Assembly: GCF_002814095.1 (NCBI RefSeq)
Contig: NZ_CP021913.1
Location: forward strand, 1-64,000
Direction: 5' to 3'
Length of the DNA: 64,000 nucleotides
From: Sagittula sp. P11
GTDB lineage: Bacteria > Pseudomonadota > Alphaproteobacteria > Rhodobacterales > Rhodobacteraceae
The stretch's first letter is position 1; the number at the start of each line of letters is the position of its first letter. Shown in pieces: positions 1 to 8,603 of the stretch. The position numbers and the translations under genes are program-made. The notes beneath the pieces were generated by a model. That model was not told the origin of the DNA. It saw nothing but the letters and a program-made list of their open reading frames with translations, and did no database searches.

Positions 1-48
1 GCGGCCGCTGCCGAACAGCGTCGCCAGAAGGCCCTGCACTATCCCCAT
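1..48 (-). CDS. Holin family protein, N-terminal fragment (cut by window edge)
   Basis: Only the first 16 codons lie in the window (reading MGIVQGLLATLFGSGR). The ATG at 48 overlaps the end of the upstream muramidase gene, whose stop codon is at 41-39, so the two are translationally coupled. In Rhodobacterales a small membrane holin-like protein commonly follows the holin-associated muramidase. Assignment rests on this position and on the short amphipathic start; no membrane segment is visible in the part present. Confidence 0.55.
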   Translation of the reverse strand, partial: MGIVQGLLATLFGSGR

Positions 49-658
49 GCCGCCACCCGCGCCTGAAACTCGGCATCCGTCATGTGATAACGGGCCGAGA
101 TGAACTCCTCCGCGCGGCGGATCCAGCCGCCCTTCCCGCCTGCGCGGGTCCTCGCGTACTTTCGCGACGCCGGCCGCTGGTCCGCAGGCGGAAGTAGTAG
201 TTCCGCCGGGCGATCCCGTAGGCATCGGCCATGTGATGCGGCGCCTTCGCAAAGGCGCGCGCGCAGGCGGCGATGGTTTGCGGACCGATGGCGCCGTCGA
301 CGCCCACCCGTTCGCCCATCTCCGCCAATAGCCGCTGCAGGATGCGCACCGCGTTGGCCCCGGCGTTGACATACATGTCGAAGACCGTTGCCTGCAGCGC
401 CTCGGGCAGCTCCGCGATCCGCGGGCGCAGGAAATAGTGGTCGAGGTAGATTTCCACCGCCTGCGCCCGGGTGATGCGCTTGACGTCTTCGGCATCGACC
501 GCGCCGTCCCGCGTCAAATCGAGACCCAGCCGGCGCATCGTGTGCACCGTCACCCCGTATTTCGTCGCGCCGCCCGGATCGTCCGGGTCGTTGACATAAC
601 CACCCTCGCGCGCGACGATTTCCTCGGCCATCTGCCGGACATGCCGTGCTGTTGCCAT
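39..658 (-). CDS. Holin-associated N-acetylmuramidase, glycoside hydrolase 108 type (frameshifted)
   Basis: A peptidoglycan-cleaving enzyme of the phage-endolysin/secretion-activator type. The N-terminal half carries the family signature around residues 17-40 (EGGYVNDPDDPGGATKYG), with E18 as the probable catalytic acid, followed by a C-terminal peptidoglycan-binding-like region. The frame that starts at 658 is sound to about residue 157 (RRNYYFRL), then turns into Arg/Ser-rich sequence. A one-base shift near 186-192 restores a normal tail (ADQRPASRKY..., ending ...ARVAAWG) and a TAG at 41-39. The repaired protein is about 206 residues. A missing base in the record or a real null mutation are both possible. 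A holin-like gene follows directly; such pairs occur on Rhodobacterales chromosomes without a prophage. Confidence 0.8.
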
Positions 659-743
659 CGTTCTTGCCTCCTCATGAGAGCCACTCGATGCGGCAACCCT
701 GCTGCGGTTTGGTTAACAGCCTTTGAGAGGAGCGCGCGCCGCC

Positions 744-1176
744 ATGACGGAACTCACCGCCGAAGACATCATCGCGCGACTGGATCTCGCACCACACCCC
801 GAGGGCGGGCACTTCCGGCAGACGTGGATCGCCGGCGGCGGAGGATGGGACGCGGCCCGCCGGCACCTGCATCTATTTCCTGCTCGGCCCCGGCGAGAAG
901 AGCCATTGGCACGCGGTCGATGCGACAGAGATCTGGCATTTCTACGCGGGCACGCCGCTGATCCTGTCGGTATCGGCGACTAAACAGGGGCCGCGTCAGG
1001 ACATCCTGCTGGGACCGGATCTGCTGAACGGCGAAACGCCTCAGGCGATCGTTCCCGAAGGGCATTGGCAGGCCGCGCGGGCGGGCGACGGCTGGGCGCT
1101 CGTGGGCTGCACAGTCTCGCCGGGCTTCCGCTTCGAGGGTTTCGAACTGGCGCCGCCGGACTTCGACATTCCCTGA
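744..1176 (+). CDS. DUF985 cupin-fold protein (frameshifted)
   Basis: Start ATG 744 follows a GAGAGGAG ribosome site. The first frame gives the DUF985 opening motif HPEGGHFRQTW. The coding then jumps one frame near 829-835 and continues as RPAGTCIYFLLGPGEKSHWH, with the family's buried His pair (SHWHAVDATEIWHFYAG), to the stop at 1174-1176. The combined length, about 143 residues, is normal for the family. The enzymatic role of DUF985 cupins is not firmly known. It is divergent from the muramidase, with 85 bases between. The break is one of five in the first 4.7 kb, so a sequencing error is a serious alternative to a pseudogene. Confidence 0.75.
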
Positions 1177-1230
1177 CCGCCCCGCCCTGCGAATACGGGT
1201 TCATGGATCACGGGCACATTCCGGAATCGA

Positions 1231-1258
1231 AACGACCCGGGACAATGCCCGGGCCGTT
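1231..1258. terminator. Bidirectional terminator-like hairpin
   Basis: Arms AACG-A-CCCGGG and CCCGGG-C-CGTT around a 6-base loop, lying between the converging cupin and PRC-barrel genes. Eleven-position stem with one mismatch; no long T tract. Confidence 0.45.
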
Positions 1259-1278
1259 CCTTCACCTGTGCAAGGCGA

Positions 1279-2133
1279 TTACTGCATCTGCGTCGTTTCG
1301 TACGCCTGCATCTCCGTCAGCTGGTCGTTGGAGTACCAGGTCACGACGTCGTAGCCACACTTCGAGCGGCACGAGCTTGGCTTCACCGGACTCGAGCAGC
1401 ACGAACTTGTCGCCGATGCCGAGGAAACCGCCGACTTCTGCAACGATACCGGCGATGCCGCCGTCATCGCTGATGACGATGTCCTGCACGGAACCCACGC
1501 GGGTCCAGTCTTCGGCCACGGTGTTGAAGGACGCCGTCTTGTCCCATTCGCCTTCGATCACGTAGACGCGGTTGCCGATGATGGCCTTGGCCGACACGTC
1601 GCCGGTCACGCCGAGACCCTCTTCGCCCGAGGCCATCTCGCTGGACATGTCCGCGTCACCGGCCATCGAGTCGGTGCTTCAGCGGCCTCCATGGTGTCAG
1701 ACTCTTCCGCCATCGGATCGGCTGCGTCAGCCGTGTCGGTCGCGTCTTCTTCCTCTGCCATCGGGTCGGCTGCGTCGGCGGTATCCGTCGCGTCCTCTTC
1801 CTCTGCCATCGGGTCGGCTGCATCGGCGGTGTCCGTCGCATCCTCTTCCTCGGCGGCCGGGTCGGTCGCATCGGCAGAGGCGGTTGCATCTGCATCGGCC
1901 GCGTCGGTGTCGGCTTCGGCGTCTGCGGTCGCTTCACCCTCGACAGAGGTGGATTCGTCGGAGGTCGAGTCCACCATGTTCTGGCTGTCGGAATCAGACT
2001 CTTCGTTCGTCGCCTGATCCGTCTGCTGCGCCTGATCCTGCGGCAGGATCGTGGTGCTGTCGCTGTCCTGCTGCGCAATGGCGAAGGCAGGAATGAGGGC
2101 GGCGGCCGCGGTCGTCAAAAGAAAGCGTTTCAT
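1279..2133 (-). CDS. Secreted PRC-barrel protein with acidic tandem repeats (two frameshifts)
   Basis: Start ATG 2133 has a GGAGAA site and begins a signal peptide (MKRFLLTTAAAALIPAFAIA). A very acidic Ala/Asp/Glu/Thr-rich linker follows, with a 16-residue unit (ADPMAEEEDATDTADA) in tandem. After a missing base near 1674 the frame passes into a PRC-barrel domain (AIIGNRVYVIEGE..., VQDIVISDDGGIAGIVAEVGG). After an extra base near 1357 it ends ...TWYSNDQLTEMQAYETTQMQ with a stop at 1281-1279. The two shifts compensate, so the total of 285 codons is intact. PRC-barrel proteins with signal peptides are common in Rhodobacterales and often stress-related; the exact role is unknown. An ECF-type promoter lies upstream. 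Confidence 0.75.
1709..1852 (-). repeat. 48-bp tandem repeat, three copies plus a degenerate fourth
   Basis: Units begin at 1709, 1757 and 1805, exactly 48 bases apart, and encode the 16-residue acidic repeat ADPMAEEEDATDTADA. A diverged copy follows at 1853. The unit is a whole number of codons, so copy number can change without loss of frame. Confidence 0.9.
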
Positions 2134-2167
2134 AGGAATTCTCCTTATCCCATCCAGATGACCAGAA

Positions 2168-2192
2168 AACGCCACCTCCCCCTTTCTGTTCC
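2168..2192 (-). promoter_or_regulatory. ECF sigma-type promoter for the PRC-barrel gene
   Basis: On the minus strand GGAAC (2192-2188) is followed after exactly 16 bases by CGTT (2171-2168), the pattern used by EcfG/RpoE-class sigma factors in alphaproteobacteria. Transcription would begin near 2160, about 27 bases before the ATG at 2133, leaving room for the ribosome site. Confidence 0.6.
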
Positions 2193-2209
2193 GCCAATAT
2201 TTTCGCATC

Positions 2210-2229
2210 TGCGCGGAACATTCCGCGCA
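2210..2229. promoter_or_regulatory. 9-bp inverted repeat upstream of the ECF promoter
   Basis: Perfect arms TGCGCGGAA and TTCCGCGCA separated by CA, just upstream of the -35 element of the PRC-barrel promoter. It could be an operator or, in RNA, a stem. No regulator is identified. Confidence 0.5.
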
Positions 2230-2236
2230 CACCTGC

Positions 2237-2275
2237 GTTTCACGCCGCTCTCAGCGATGTTTCACGCCGCTCTCA
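2237..2275. repeat. 17-bp direct repeat at the 3' end of pgi
   Basis: GTTTCACGCCGCTCTCA occurs at 2237-2253 and again at 2259-2275, 22 bases apart. The second copy includes the pgi stop codon. It may be a small tandem duplication or a two-turn-spaced binding site upstream of the PRC-barrel gene. Confidence 0.8.
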
Positions 2276-3871
2276 ACCCTGATTTGCATGCACAAATCGC
2301 AGCAATTGTTCGGTCGAGCCGTCCTTTCCGGCAATCGGCGCGTCTCCGCTCACCAGCGGGCCAAGCGCCGTCGCCAGCTCCTTGCCCAGCTCCACGCCCC
2401 ACTGGTCGTAGGAGTTGATCCCGAGGATCACCCCCTCGACGAACACCCGGTGCTCGTACAGCGCCACGATCTTGCCCAGCGTCTCCGGGTCCAGCGTCTC
2501 GTACATCAGCGTGGTCGAGGGCCGGTTGCCCGGGAACACGCGGTGCCGCGCCTGCCGTTCCAGTTCCTCGCCCTCGAACTTGCCCGCGACCTTGCCGCGC
2601 GCCTCGTCCAGGCTGCGACCCCGCATCAGCGCCTCCGATTGTGCAAGGCAGTTCGCCACCAGCAACTGGTGGTGATGCGCCAGCTCCGGCTCGTGCCCCT
2701 TCGCGGCGACCATGAACTCGCAGGGGATGACCCGCGTGCCCTGATGGATCAGCTGGTAAAAAGCGTGCTGGCCGTTGGTGCCCGGCTCGCCCCACACGAC
2801 CGGGCCGCTGTCATAGGGCAGATTGGCGCCGTCCATGCTGACGCCCTTGCCGTTGCTCTCCATCTCAAGCTGCTGGAGGTAGGCCGGCAGGCGCATCAGC
2901 CGGTTGTCGTAGGGCAGCACCGCACGCGTGGCATGACCCAGCCCCTGGTTGTGCCAGATCCCCACCAGCGCCAGCATCACCGGCAGGTTCGCCGACCATT
3001 CCGCCTCGCGGAAGTGCATGTCCATCGCGCGCGCGCCCGACAGGAAGGCACGGAAGTCCTCCGGCCCGACAGCGATCATCACCGATAGCCCGATCGGCCC
3101 CCACATTGAATAACGCCCACCAACCCAGTCCGCGAAGCCAAAGACCCGCTCCTCCGGAATGCCGAAGGCCCCGGCCTTCTCCGCGTTCGACGACAACGCG
3201 ATGAACTTCCCCTCGTCCGACACGCCATGGCCTGCGAGCCAGTCCTTGGCGGATTGCGCGTTGGTCATGGTCTCGATGGTGGTGAAGGTCTTCGACGCGA
3301 CGATGAACACGGTCGTCGCCGGGTCGAGCCCCTTCAGCGTGTCGGCGATGTCCGCCCCGTCGACGTTCGACACGAAGTGGCAGCGCGGCCCGTCATGGTA
3401 GGGCGCCAGCGCCAGCGTCGCCATCACCGGACCCAAGTCGGAGCCGCCGATGCCGATGTTCACCACGTCGGTCACGTCCGAGGCCCGCAGTTCACGGGCC
3501 AGCGCCTCCATCCGGCCGAGCGTTTCCAGCACCTCCGGCATCACGTCCTCGCCGTCGACCAACACCGGGTCGCCGTCGAGGTTCCTGAGGGCGGTGTGCA
3601 AGACCGCGCGCCCTTCCGTCTCGTTGATCTTCGCGCCGGTGAACATCGCCTCGCGCCGGTCCGCGACCTTGGCCGCGTCGACAAGCGCCAGCAGCGCCGC
3701 CTCGACCTCCGCGTCGATCTGCGTCTTCGAATAGTCGAAAAGCATCCCAAGGGCGGTCACGCTGAACCGTTCGGCCCGCCCCGTTTCGGAGAACAGATCC
3801 TCGATCCGGCGATCCCCGATGCGCGCTGCCTGCGCCTTTACAGCCTCGAACATTCCCGCTTCTCCGCTCAT
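2273..3871 (-). CDS. pgi: Glucose-6-phosphate isomerase
   Basis: Interconverts glucose-6-phosphate and fructose-6-phosphate in the cytoplasm. The 532-residue product is full length and shows the family's SIS-fold signatures: [11 protein letters not shown] near residue 140, [14 protein letters not shown] near 210, the MSMWGPIG-type glycine segment ([11 protein letters not shown]) and the C-terminal phosphate-binding segment [14 protein letters not shown], including the catalytic Lys. It is the last gene of zwf-pgl-pgi on the minus strand, 60 bases after pgl. With zwf it allows cycling of fructose-6-phosphate into the Entner-Doudoroff or pentose phosphate branches. edd and eda are not in the window. 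Confidence 0.97.
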   Translation of the reverse strand: MSGEAGMFEAVKAQAARIGDRRIEDLFSETGRAERFSVTALGMLFDYSKTQIDAEVEAALLALVDAAKVADRREAMFTGAKINETEGRAVLHTALRNLDGDPVLVDGEDVMPEVLETLGRMEALARELRASDVTDVVNIGIGGSDLGPVMATLALAPYHDGPRCHFVSNVDGADIADTLKGLDPATTVFIVASKTFTTIETMTNAQSAKDWLAGHGVSDEGKFIALSSNAEKAGAFGIPEERVFGFADWVGGRYSMWGPIGLSVMIAVGPEDFRAFLSGARAMDMHFREAEWSANLPVMLALVGIWHNQGLGHATRAVLPYDNRLMRLPAYLQQLEMESNGKGVSMDGANLPYDSGPVVWGEPGTNGQHAFYQLIHQGTRVIPCEFMVAAKGHEPELAHHHQLLVANCLAQSEALMRGRSLDEARGKVAGKFEGEELERQARHRVFPGNRPSTTLMYETLDPETLGKIVALYEHRVFVEGVILGINSYDQWGVELGKELATALGPLVSGDAPIAGKDGSTEQLLRFVHANQG

Positions 3872-3931
3872 CGCCGCACGTCCGCGTCCGGCCTTTGAAA
3901 TTCTTTCAACCCTAACCCCGCGCGTGGCGGG

Positions 3932-4608
3932 TCAGAGCGCCCAATGCACCTTGGCCTCGTCGAGAACCGCGTTGATCGGCGCCTCGATTCCCGGCTTGCC
4001 GCGGGCGCCCTCAAGCACCGCGCGCTTTTCCTCGCCGAAGATCAGGACGTGTTTCGACATGGCCCCGTTCAGCACGTGCGCCGACAGGGTGATCCGCGGC
4101 TCCGGCGCGCCGGGGGCGCGCATCGCCATCAGGATCGGCGCGTCGGGCTTCAACGCCTCTTCGAGGCGGTCGGCCTCCGGGAAGATCGATGCCGTGTGCA
4201 TGTCGGTGCCCATCCCCAGCAGCACCACGGCCAGGGGAAGCACCTCTGCGATGGGTTTGCTCAATTCCTCAAGCGCGTCTTCCGGCGCATCGAAGGGGGC
4301 GTACAGGGGCAGAAAACGGGCCTTTGCCGCGCGCTCGACCAGCAGACGCGACTTACCAGCGCGGTGTTGGACCGCGGGCTGTCTTCGGGCACCCAGCGTT
4401 CGTCGCCCAAAAGAACGTCCACCCGGCTCCAGTCCAGGTCAGCGGCACAAAGATCGTCGAAGATCGGCCCGGGCGACGTTCCGCCCGGCACCACAAGCGC
4501 CGCGCGCTCCTCGTGCTGCAGAGCGGAGCGCAGGTCGCCTGCCAGCCGCTGTGCCAGCTCGATCGACAGCATTTCGCGATCCGGATACTCGATGAATTCG
4601 TAGGTCAA
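3932..4608 (-). CDS. pgl: 6-phosphogluconolactonase (frameshifted)
   Basis: Hydrolyses 6-phosphogluconolactone made by Zwf. The likely start is TTG at 4608 (reading TYEFIEYPDREMLSIELAQRL), eight bases after an AGGAAGG site; no ATG fits. The first frame shows the family motifs VPGGTSPGPIF and LLGDERWVPEDSPRSN. It breaks near 4351-4356, where one base appears to be missing, and resumes as SRLLVERAAKARFLPLY, then LLGMGTDMHTASIFPEA, ending ...AKVHWAL. The repaired length of about 225 residues matches the family. It sits between zwf and pgi, so a knocked-out gene would be unexpected; sequence error is the simpler reading. Confidence 0.88.
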
Positions 4609-4764
4609 ACCGTTTGTCCTTCCTCGGTCTGTCCACGGCGCACCGGTTTCCGACGCGCCGCACATCACTAGTGGCAAAGACCGTTTACCGCCACCCAACG
4701 CGGCCAAGGCACCTGACCGTGGTCAGATCCTTTGCCGGGAAAATGCGTCATCGGGCACCATGCC

Positions 4765-6219
4765 TCAAGACTTGATCTCGCGCCACTTCCGGCCATCGCG
4801 GTGCATCAGCATCAGCGCATCCTCGGGTCCGCTCGACCCCGGATCGTAGGGCTTGGGCACGTCGCCGCGCCGCTTCCAGCCCGCGATGATCGGATCGGTC
4901 CAGGCCCATGCCGCCTCCACCTCGTCGCCGCGCATGAACAGCGTCTGGTTGCCCCGGATCACGTCCATGATCAGACGTTCATAGGCATCGGGCACCTCCT
5001 CGGCGTCCGGTCCAAGGGCTTCGGCAAACGACATATCCAGCGGCACGTCCACCAGACGCATCCCGCCCGGTCCCGGCTCCTTGATGGTGACGCCCAGCGT
5101 CATGCCCTCGTTCGGCTGCAGCCGGATCGACAGCACGTTGCGGTGCGTCCCGGCCTCCGGACCAAAGATCGAATGCGGCGCGTCCTTGAACACCACGGCA
5201 ATCTCGGACGTGCGCGACCGCAGCATCTTGCCGGTGCGCAGGTAGAACGGCGTACCCGCCCACCGCCAGTTGGAGATGTGGCACTTAAGGGCGACGAAGC
5301 TCTCGGTGGTGGAGCGCAGGTCGTCCACATGAGTCCGGTACCCCGGCTGCGTATCGTCCGCGTCGTATTGGCCGCGCACGATCTGATGATGATCGACCGG
5401 GTCCAGCGCCCGGATGACCTTCAGCTTCTCGTCGCGCACCGCGTCCGGATTGAACCGTGCAGGCGGCTCCATCGCGATCAGGCACAATAGCTGCATCAGG
5501 TGATTCTGCACCATGTCCCGCATTGCGCCCGACTTGTCGTAGTAGGAACCGCGGCCCGCCACGCTCACCGTCTCGGCCACGGTGATCTGGATGTGGTCGA
5601 CGTATTGCGCGTTCCAGAGCGGCTCGAACAGCATGTTGCCGAAACGGACGGCCATGAGGTTCTGGACCGTCTCCTTCCCGAGGTAATGGTCGATCCGGTA
5701 GATCTGCGTCTCGTCGAAATGCTCCGCCAGCGTGGCGTTCAGCTTCTTGGCCGTCTCGAGGTCCTTGCCGAAGGGCTTCTCGACCACCACGCGGCTGTCG
5801 TCGTCGGCCAGGCCGAAACTGCGCAGCCGTTCCGCAAGCGCGCCGAACAGCGACGGCGCGACCGAGAAATAGAAGGCGCGGATCACACCGTCCCTCAGCC
5901 GCCCTTTCAGCGTCTCCCAGCCGGTCTCGCCCATGGCGTCGACATGCTCGTAGCCGACCCGCTCCAGGAAGGCATCGACCTGCGCCTTGTCGGCCCTGTG
6001 TGCGCCGCCGAACTCGCGGATCGCCTCGGCGACCGTGTCGCGAAACGCCGCGTCGTCCATCTCGGACCGGGCGGCACCGATGATGCGGGCATCCTCCGGC
6101 ATCTGACCCGCGCAGAAACGGCGGAAGAGGCCGGGCAGAATCTTGCGGCGCGCCAAATCGCCTGTGCCGCCAAAGATCACGAGGTCGAAGCCATCCACCG
6201 GAATGACACGAGACACCAT
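4765..6219 (-). CDS. zwf: Glucose-6-phosphate 1-dehydrogenase
   Basis: Oxidises glucose-6-phosphate with NAD(P)+ to 6-phosphogluconolactone, the entry to the Entner-Doudoroff and pentose phosphate routes. From ATG 6219, preceded by AAAGGATG, the product has 484 residues, normal for the family. It carries the nucleotide-binding start VIFGGTGDLARRKILPGL, the active-site signature RIDHYLGKE (catalytic His-Asp region) and the substrate Lys of VVVEKPFGKDLETA. An in-frame extension to 6324 lacks a ribosome site. A perfect 12-bp palindrome 31-42 bases upstream of the start suggests control by a LacI-family regulator. It leads zwf-pgl-pgi and is divergent from the radical SAM gene. Confidence 0.97.
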   Translation of the reverse strand: MVSRVIPVDGFDLVIFGGTGDLARRKILPGLFRRFCAGQMPEDARIIGAARSEMDDAAFRDTVAEAIREFGGAHRADKAQVDAFLERVGYEHVDAMGETGWETLKGRLRDGVIRAFYFSVAPSLFGALAERLRSFGLADDDSRVVVEKPFGKDLETAKKLNATLAEHFDETQIYRIDHYLGKETVQNLMAVRFGNMLFEPLWNAQYVDHIQITVAETVSVAGRGSYYDKSGAMRDMVQNHLMQLLCLIAMEPPARFNPDAVRDEKLKVIRALDPVDHHQIVRGQYDADDTQPGYRTHVDDLRSTTESFVALKCHISNWRWAGTPFYLRTGKMLRSRTSEIAVVFKDAPHSIFGPEAGTHRNVLSIRLQPNEGMTLGVTIKEPGPGGMRLVDVPLDMSFAEALGPDAEEVPDAYERLIMDVIRGNQTLFMRGDEVEAAWAWTDPIIAGWKRRGDVPKPYDPGSSGPEDALMLMHRDGRKWREIKS

Positions 6220-6249
6220 GGCATTACATCCTTTCAGTTCCGCGGCGCA

Positions 6250-6261
6250 GTTAGCGCTAAC
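6250..6261. promoter_or_regulatory. LacI-family-like operator in front of zwf
   Basis: GTTAGCGCTAAC is a perfect 12-bp palindrome with the central CG typical of LacI-family sugar regulators. It lies in the zwf/radical SAM intergenic region, where it could block a zwf promoter. No lacI-type gene is in the window. Confidence 0.55.
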
Positions 6262-6403
6262 GACATGTCGATGACGACGTACCCCATCTGTTGCACGGAG
6301 TCTAACAGCGATGTTGCCCTTCACAAAGGCGTGGGACCAAATTGTGTTGCCGCGCCAAGAGATGCATCATCTTCCGGCACGGCCGCACAGCACGGAGAGC
6401 CAG

Positions 6404-7351
6404 ATGAAAGACGCAAGCCTCGCCAACGAGGGCAAGTTCCGCGACCCGCACGTCACCGCGAAGGGCGAACCGCGGGCCCGCGTCGCGTTGTCTGACCCCC
6501 AGACGCTCTGGTTCAACACCGGCACGCTTTGCAACATCACCTGCGCCAACTGCTACATCGAAAGCTCGCCCGAAAACGACAGCCTCGTCTACATCACCGC
6601 AGCCGAGGTCGAGAGCTACCTCGACCAGCTCGAAGACCGCGACTGGCGCGTGCGCGAGATCGGCTTTACCGGCGGCGAGCCCTTCATGAACCCCGAGATG
6701 ATCGCCATGACCCGGGCCGCACTCGACCGCGGTTACGAGGTGCTGATCCTCACCAACGCCATGCGCCCGATGATGCGCCCCCGCGTGCAGCGCGGCCTGA
6801 AGGAGCTGCAGGCGAAACACGGCGACCGGCTGACCCTGCGCGTCTCGCTCGACCACTATTCCGCCAGCCAGCACGACGCCGAGCGCGGCATCGGCAGCTT
6901 CGCCCGGACCATCGAAGGCATGCGCTGGCTGCGCGACGAGGGCATTCGCATGGCCGTCGCCGGCCGCACGCTCTGGCACGAATCCGATGCCGAGGCGCGG
7001 CAGGGCTTTGCCGGGCTCTTCTCCTGCGAAGGCTTCGACATCGACGCGGCCGACCCTGGCCAGACCGTCCTCTTCCCCGAGATGGACGAGACCGTCGAAG
7101 TGCCGGAAATCACCACCGCCTGCTGGGGCATCCTGGGCAAGCACCCTTCCTCGGTGATGTGTTCGACCTCTCGCATGGTGGTCAAACGCAAGGGCGCCGA
7201 CCGTCCCGCCGTCCTCGCCTGCACCCTCCTGCCTTACGATGCGGAGTTCGAGCTGGGCGCCACCCTGGCGGAGGCGGAGGGCGAGGTCGCCCTCAATCAC
7301 CCCCATTGCGCCAAGTTCTGCGTCCTCGGCGGGGCAAGCTGCTCTGCCTGA
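6404..7351 (+). CDS. Radical SAM protein with extra C-terminal cysteines
   Basis: A 315-residue radical S-adenosylmethionine enzyme of unknown reaction. C43, C47 and C50 (CNITCANC) bind the SAM cluster, and GGEP at 90-93 is the SAM-binding motif. The C-terminal part holds six more cysteines: C240, C253, C273, C302, C306 and C313 (HCAKFCVLGGASC). That is enough for one or two auxiliary Fe-S clusters, as in SPASM or twitch-domain enzymes. ATG 6404 follows a GGAG site; an upstream in-frame ATG at 6311 lacks one. It stands alone, divergent from zwf, with no obvious precursor-peptide or partner gene, so its substrate cannot be read from context. Confidence 0.85.
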   Translation: MKDASLANEGKFRDPHVTAKGEPRARVALSDPQTLWFNTGTLCNITCANCYIESSPENDSLVYITAAEVESYLDQLEDRDWRVREIGFTGGEPFMNPEMIAMTRAALDRGYEVLILTNAMRPMMRPRVQRGLKELQAKHGDRLTLRVSLDHYSASQHDAERGIGSFARTIEGMRWLRDEGIRMAVAGRTLWHESDAEARQGFAGLFSCEGFDIDAADPGQTVLFPEMDETVEVPEITTACWGILGKHPSSVMCSTSRMVVKRKGADRPAVLACTLLPYDAEFELGATLAEAEGEVALNHPHCAKFCVLGGASCSA

Positions 7352-7414
7352 TACGCGCATATTACGCGCTGCAATTCACCGGAAACGGGAAAACTGACCC
7401 TTGGTAAACCGGAT

Positions 7415-7440
7415 CGGCAGGCCAATGCCTGCCGGATTTC
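7415..7440 (+). terminator. Rho-independent terminator-like hairpin
   Basis: Perfect 8-bp stem CGGCAGGC/GCCTGCCG with loop CAAT, followed by GATTTCTTT, 64 bases after the radical SAM stop codon. Confidence 0.6.
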
Positions 7441-7501
7441 TTTCGACACTTGCAGCACCCCGCCCCGCGTGTCACCAAACCCCCGCACGAGGAGACGCGC
7501 C

Positions 7502-8446
7502 ATGACCACGCCCCGCAAGATCATCATCGACACCGACCCCGGGCAGGACGACGCCGTCGCGATTCTGCTTGCCCTCGCCTCTCCCGAAGAGATCGAGGTG
7601 CTGGGCATCACCACCGTCGCGGGCAACGTGCCGCTGCACCTGACCACCCGCAACGCGCGGATCGTCTGCGAACTGGCGGGCAGGCCCGACACCCGGATCT
7701 TCGCGGGCTGCGATGCGCCTCTGGCCCGTCCGCTCGTCACAGCCGAACACGTCCACGGCAAGACCGGCCTCGACGGCCCGGTGCTGCCGGAACCGACGAT
7801 GCCGGTGGCCGACCTGCACGCGGTGGACTTCATCATCGACACCCTGCGCGCCGAGGCCCCGGGCAGCGTCACGCTCTGCCCGCTCGGCCCGCTCACCAAC
7901 ATCGCGACCGCGCTGGAAAAGGCGCCCGACATCGCCTCCCGCATCGCCGAGATCGTGCTGATGGGCGGCGCTTATTTCGAGGTCGGCAACATCACGCCCG
8001 CCGCAGAATTCAACATCTACGTCGACCCGGAAGCGGCGAAGGTCGTCTTTGCCTGCGGCGCGCCGATCACCGTCATGCCGCTCGACGTGACCCACAAGGC
8101 GCTGGTGACGAAGCCCCGCAACGACGCCTTCCGCGCGCTCGGCACCCCCGCAGGCCACGCCGTGGCCGAGATGACCGACTTCTTCGAGCGCTTCGACAAG
8201 GAGAAATACGGCTCCCTCGGCGCGCCGCTGCACGACCCCTGCGTGACCGCCTACCTGATCGCGCCCGACCTCTTCGAGGGACGGCACATCAACGTCGAGA
8301 TCGAGACCGCCTCCGACCTCACCCTCGGCATGACCGTCGCCGACTGGTGGCGCGTCACAGGCCGCGCCCCGAACGCAACCTTCATGGGGGCAATCGACGA
8401 CGACGGCTTCTTCGCCCTCCTGACCGAACGGCTGGGCCGCCTGTGA
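7502..8446 (+). CDS. Ribonucleoside hydrolase (inosine/uridine-preferring family)
   Basis: Cleaves the N-glycosidic bond of nucleosides to free base and ribose for salvage. The 314-residue product has the calcium-binding N-terminal motif DTDPGQDDAVA (residues 9-19), the mid-domain PLGPLTNIA, the segment VLMGGAYFEVGNITPAAEFNIYVD split over the active-site face, and the C-terminal HDPC motif supplying the other metal-side residues. Length and motifs are complete. ATG 7502 follows GAGGAG. Substrate preference within the family is not readable. The GNAT gene lies 157 bases downstream on the same strand. Confidence 0.93.
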   Translation: MTTPRKIIIDTDPGQDDAVAILLALASPEEIEVLGITTVAGNVPLHLTTRNARIVCELAGRPDTRIFAGCDAPLARPLVTAEHVHGKTGLDGPVLPEPTMPVADLHAVDFIIDTLRAEAPGSVTLCPLGPLTNIATALEKAPDIASRIAEIVLMGGAYFEVGNITPAAEFNIYVDPEAAKVVFACGAPITVMPLDVTHKALVTKPRNDAFRALGTPAGHAVAEMTDFFERFDKEKYGSLGAPLHDPCVTAYLIAPDLFEGRHINVEIETASDLTLGMTVADWWRVTGRAPNATFMGAIDDDGFFALLTERLGRL

Positions 8447-8603
8447 CAGTTCGGACCGTTCGCGCCCAGCTACGCGTCAGCGCCGTGCCACAGAACCTGT
8501 GTCCGGACCCGACCGGCGGCGCAGAGGACAATGCTTTTGCCGAAACCATGATTCTTCCGGAAGCCGACACCGGCCTTCCGACCTCCACCGCTTGGACGCC
8601 CGC

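Noticed and set aside
1-8. Window begins with GCGGCCGC, a NotI site
   Set aside because: The same 8-mer recurs near 2102 and is expected in GC-rich DNA; no sign of a vector or cloning junction.
1709-1860. Regular 48-bp repeats as a CRISPR array
   Set aside because: There are no unique spacers; the repeats are contiguous codons of the PRC-barrel gene.
6311-6403. Upstream in-frame ATG for the radical SAM protein
   Set aside because: No ribosome site at 6311, whereas GGAG precedes the ATG at 6404 and family sequence starts after it.
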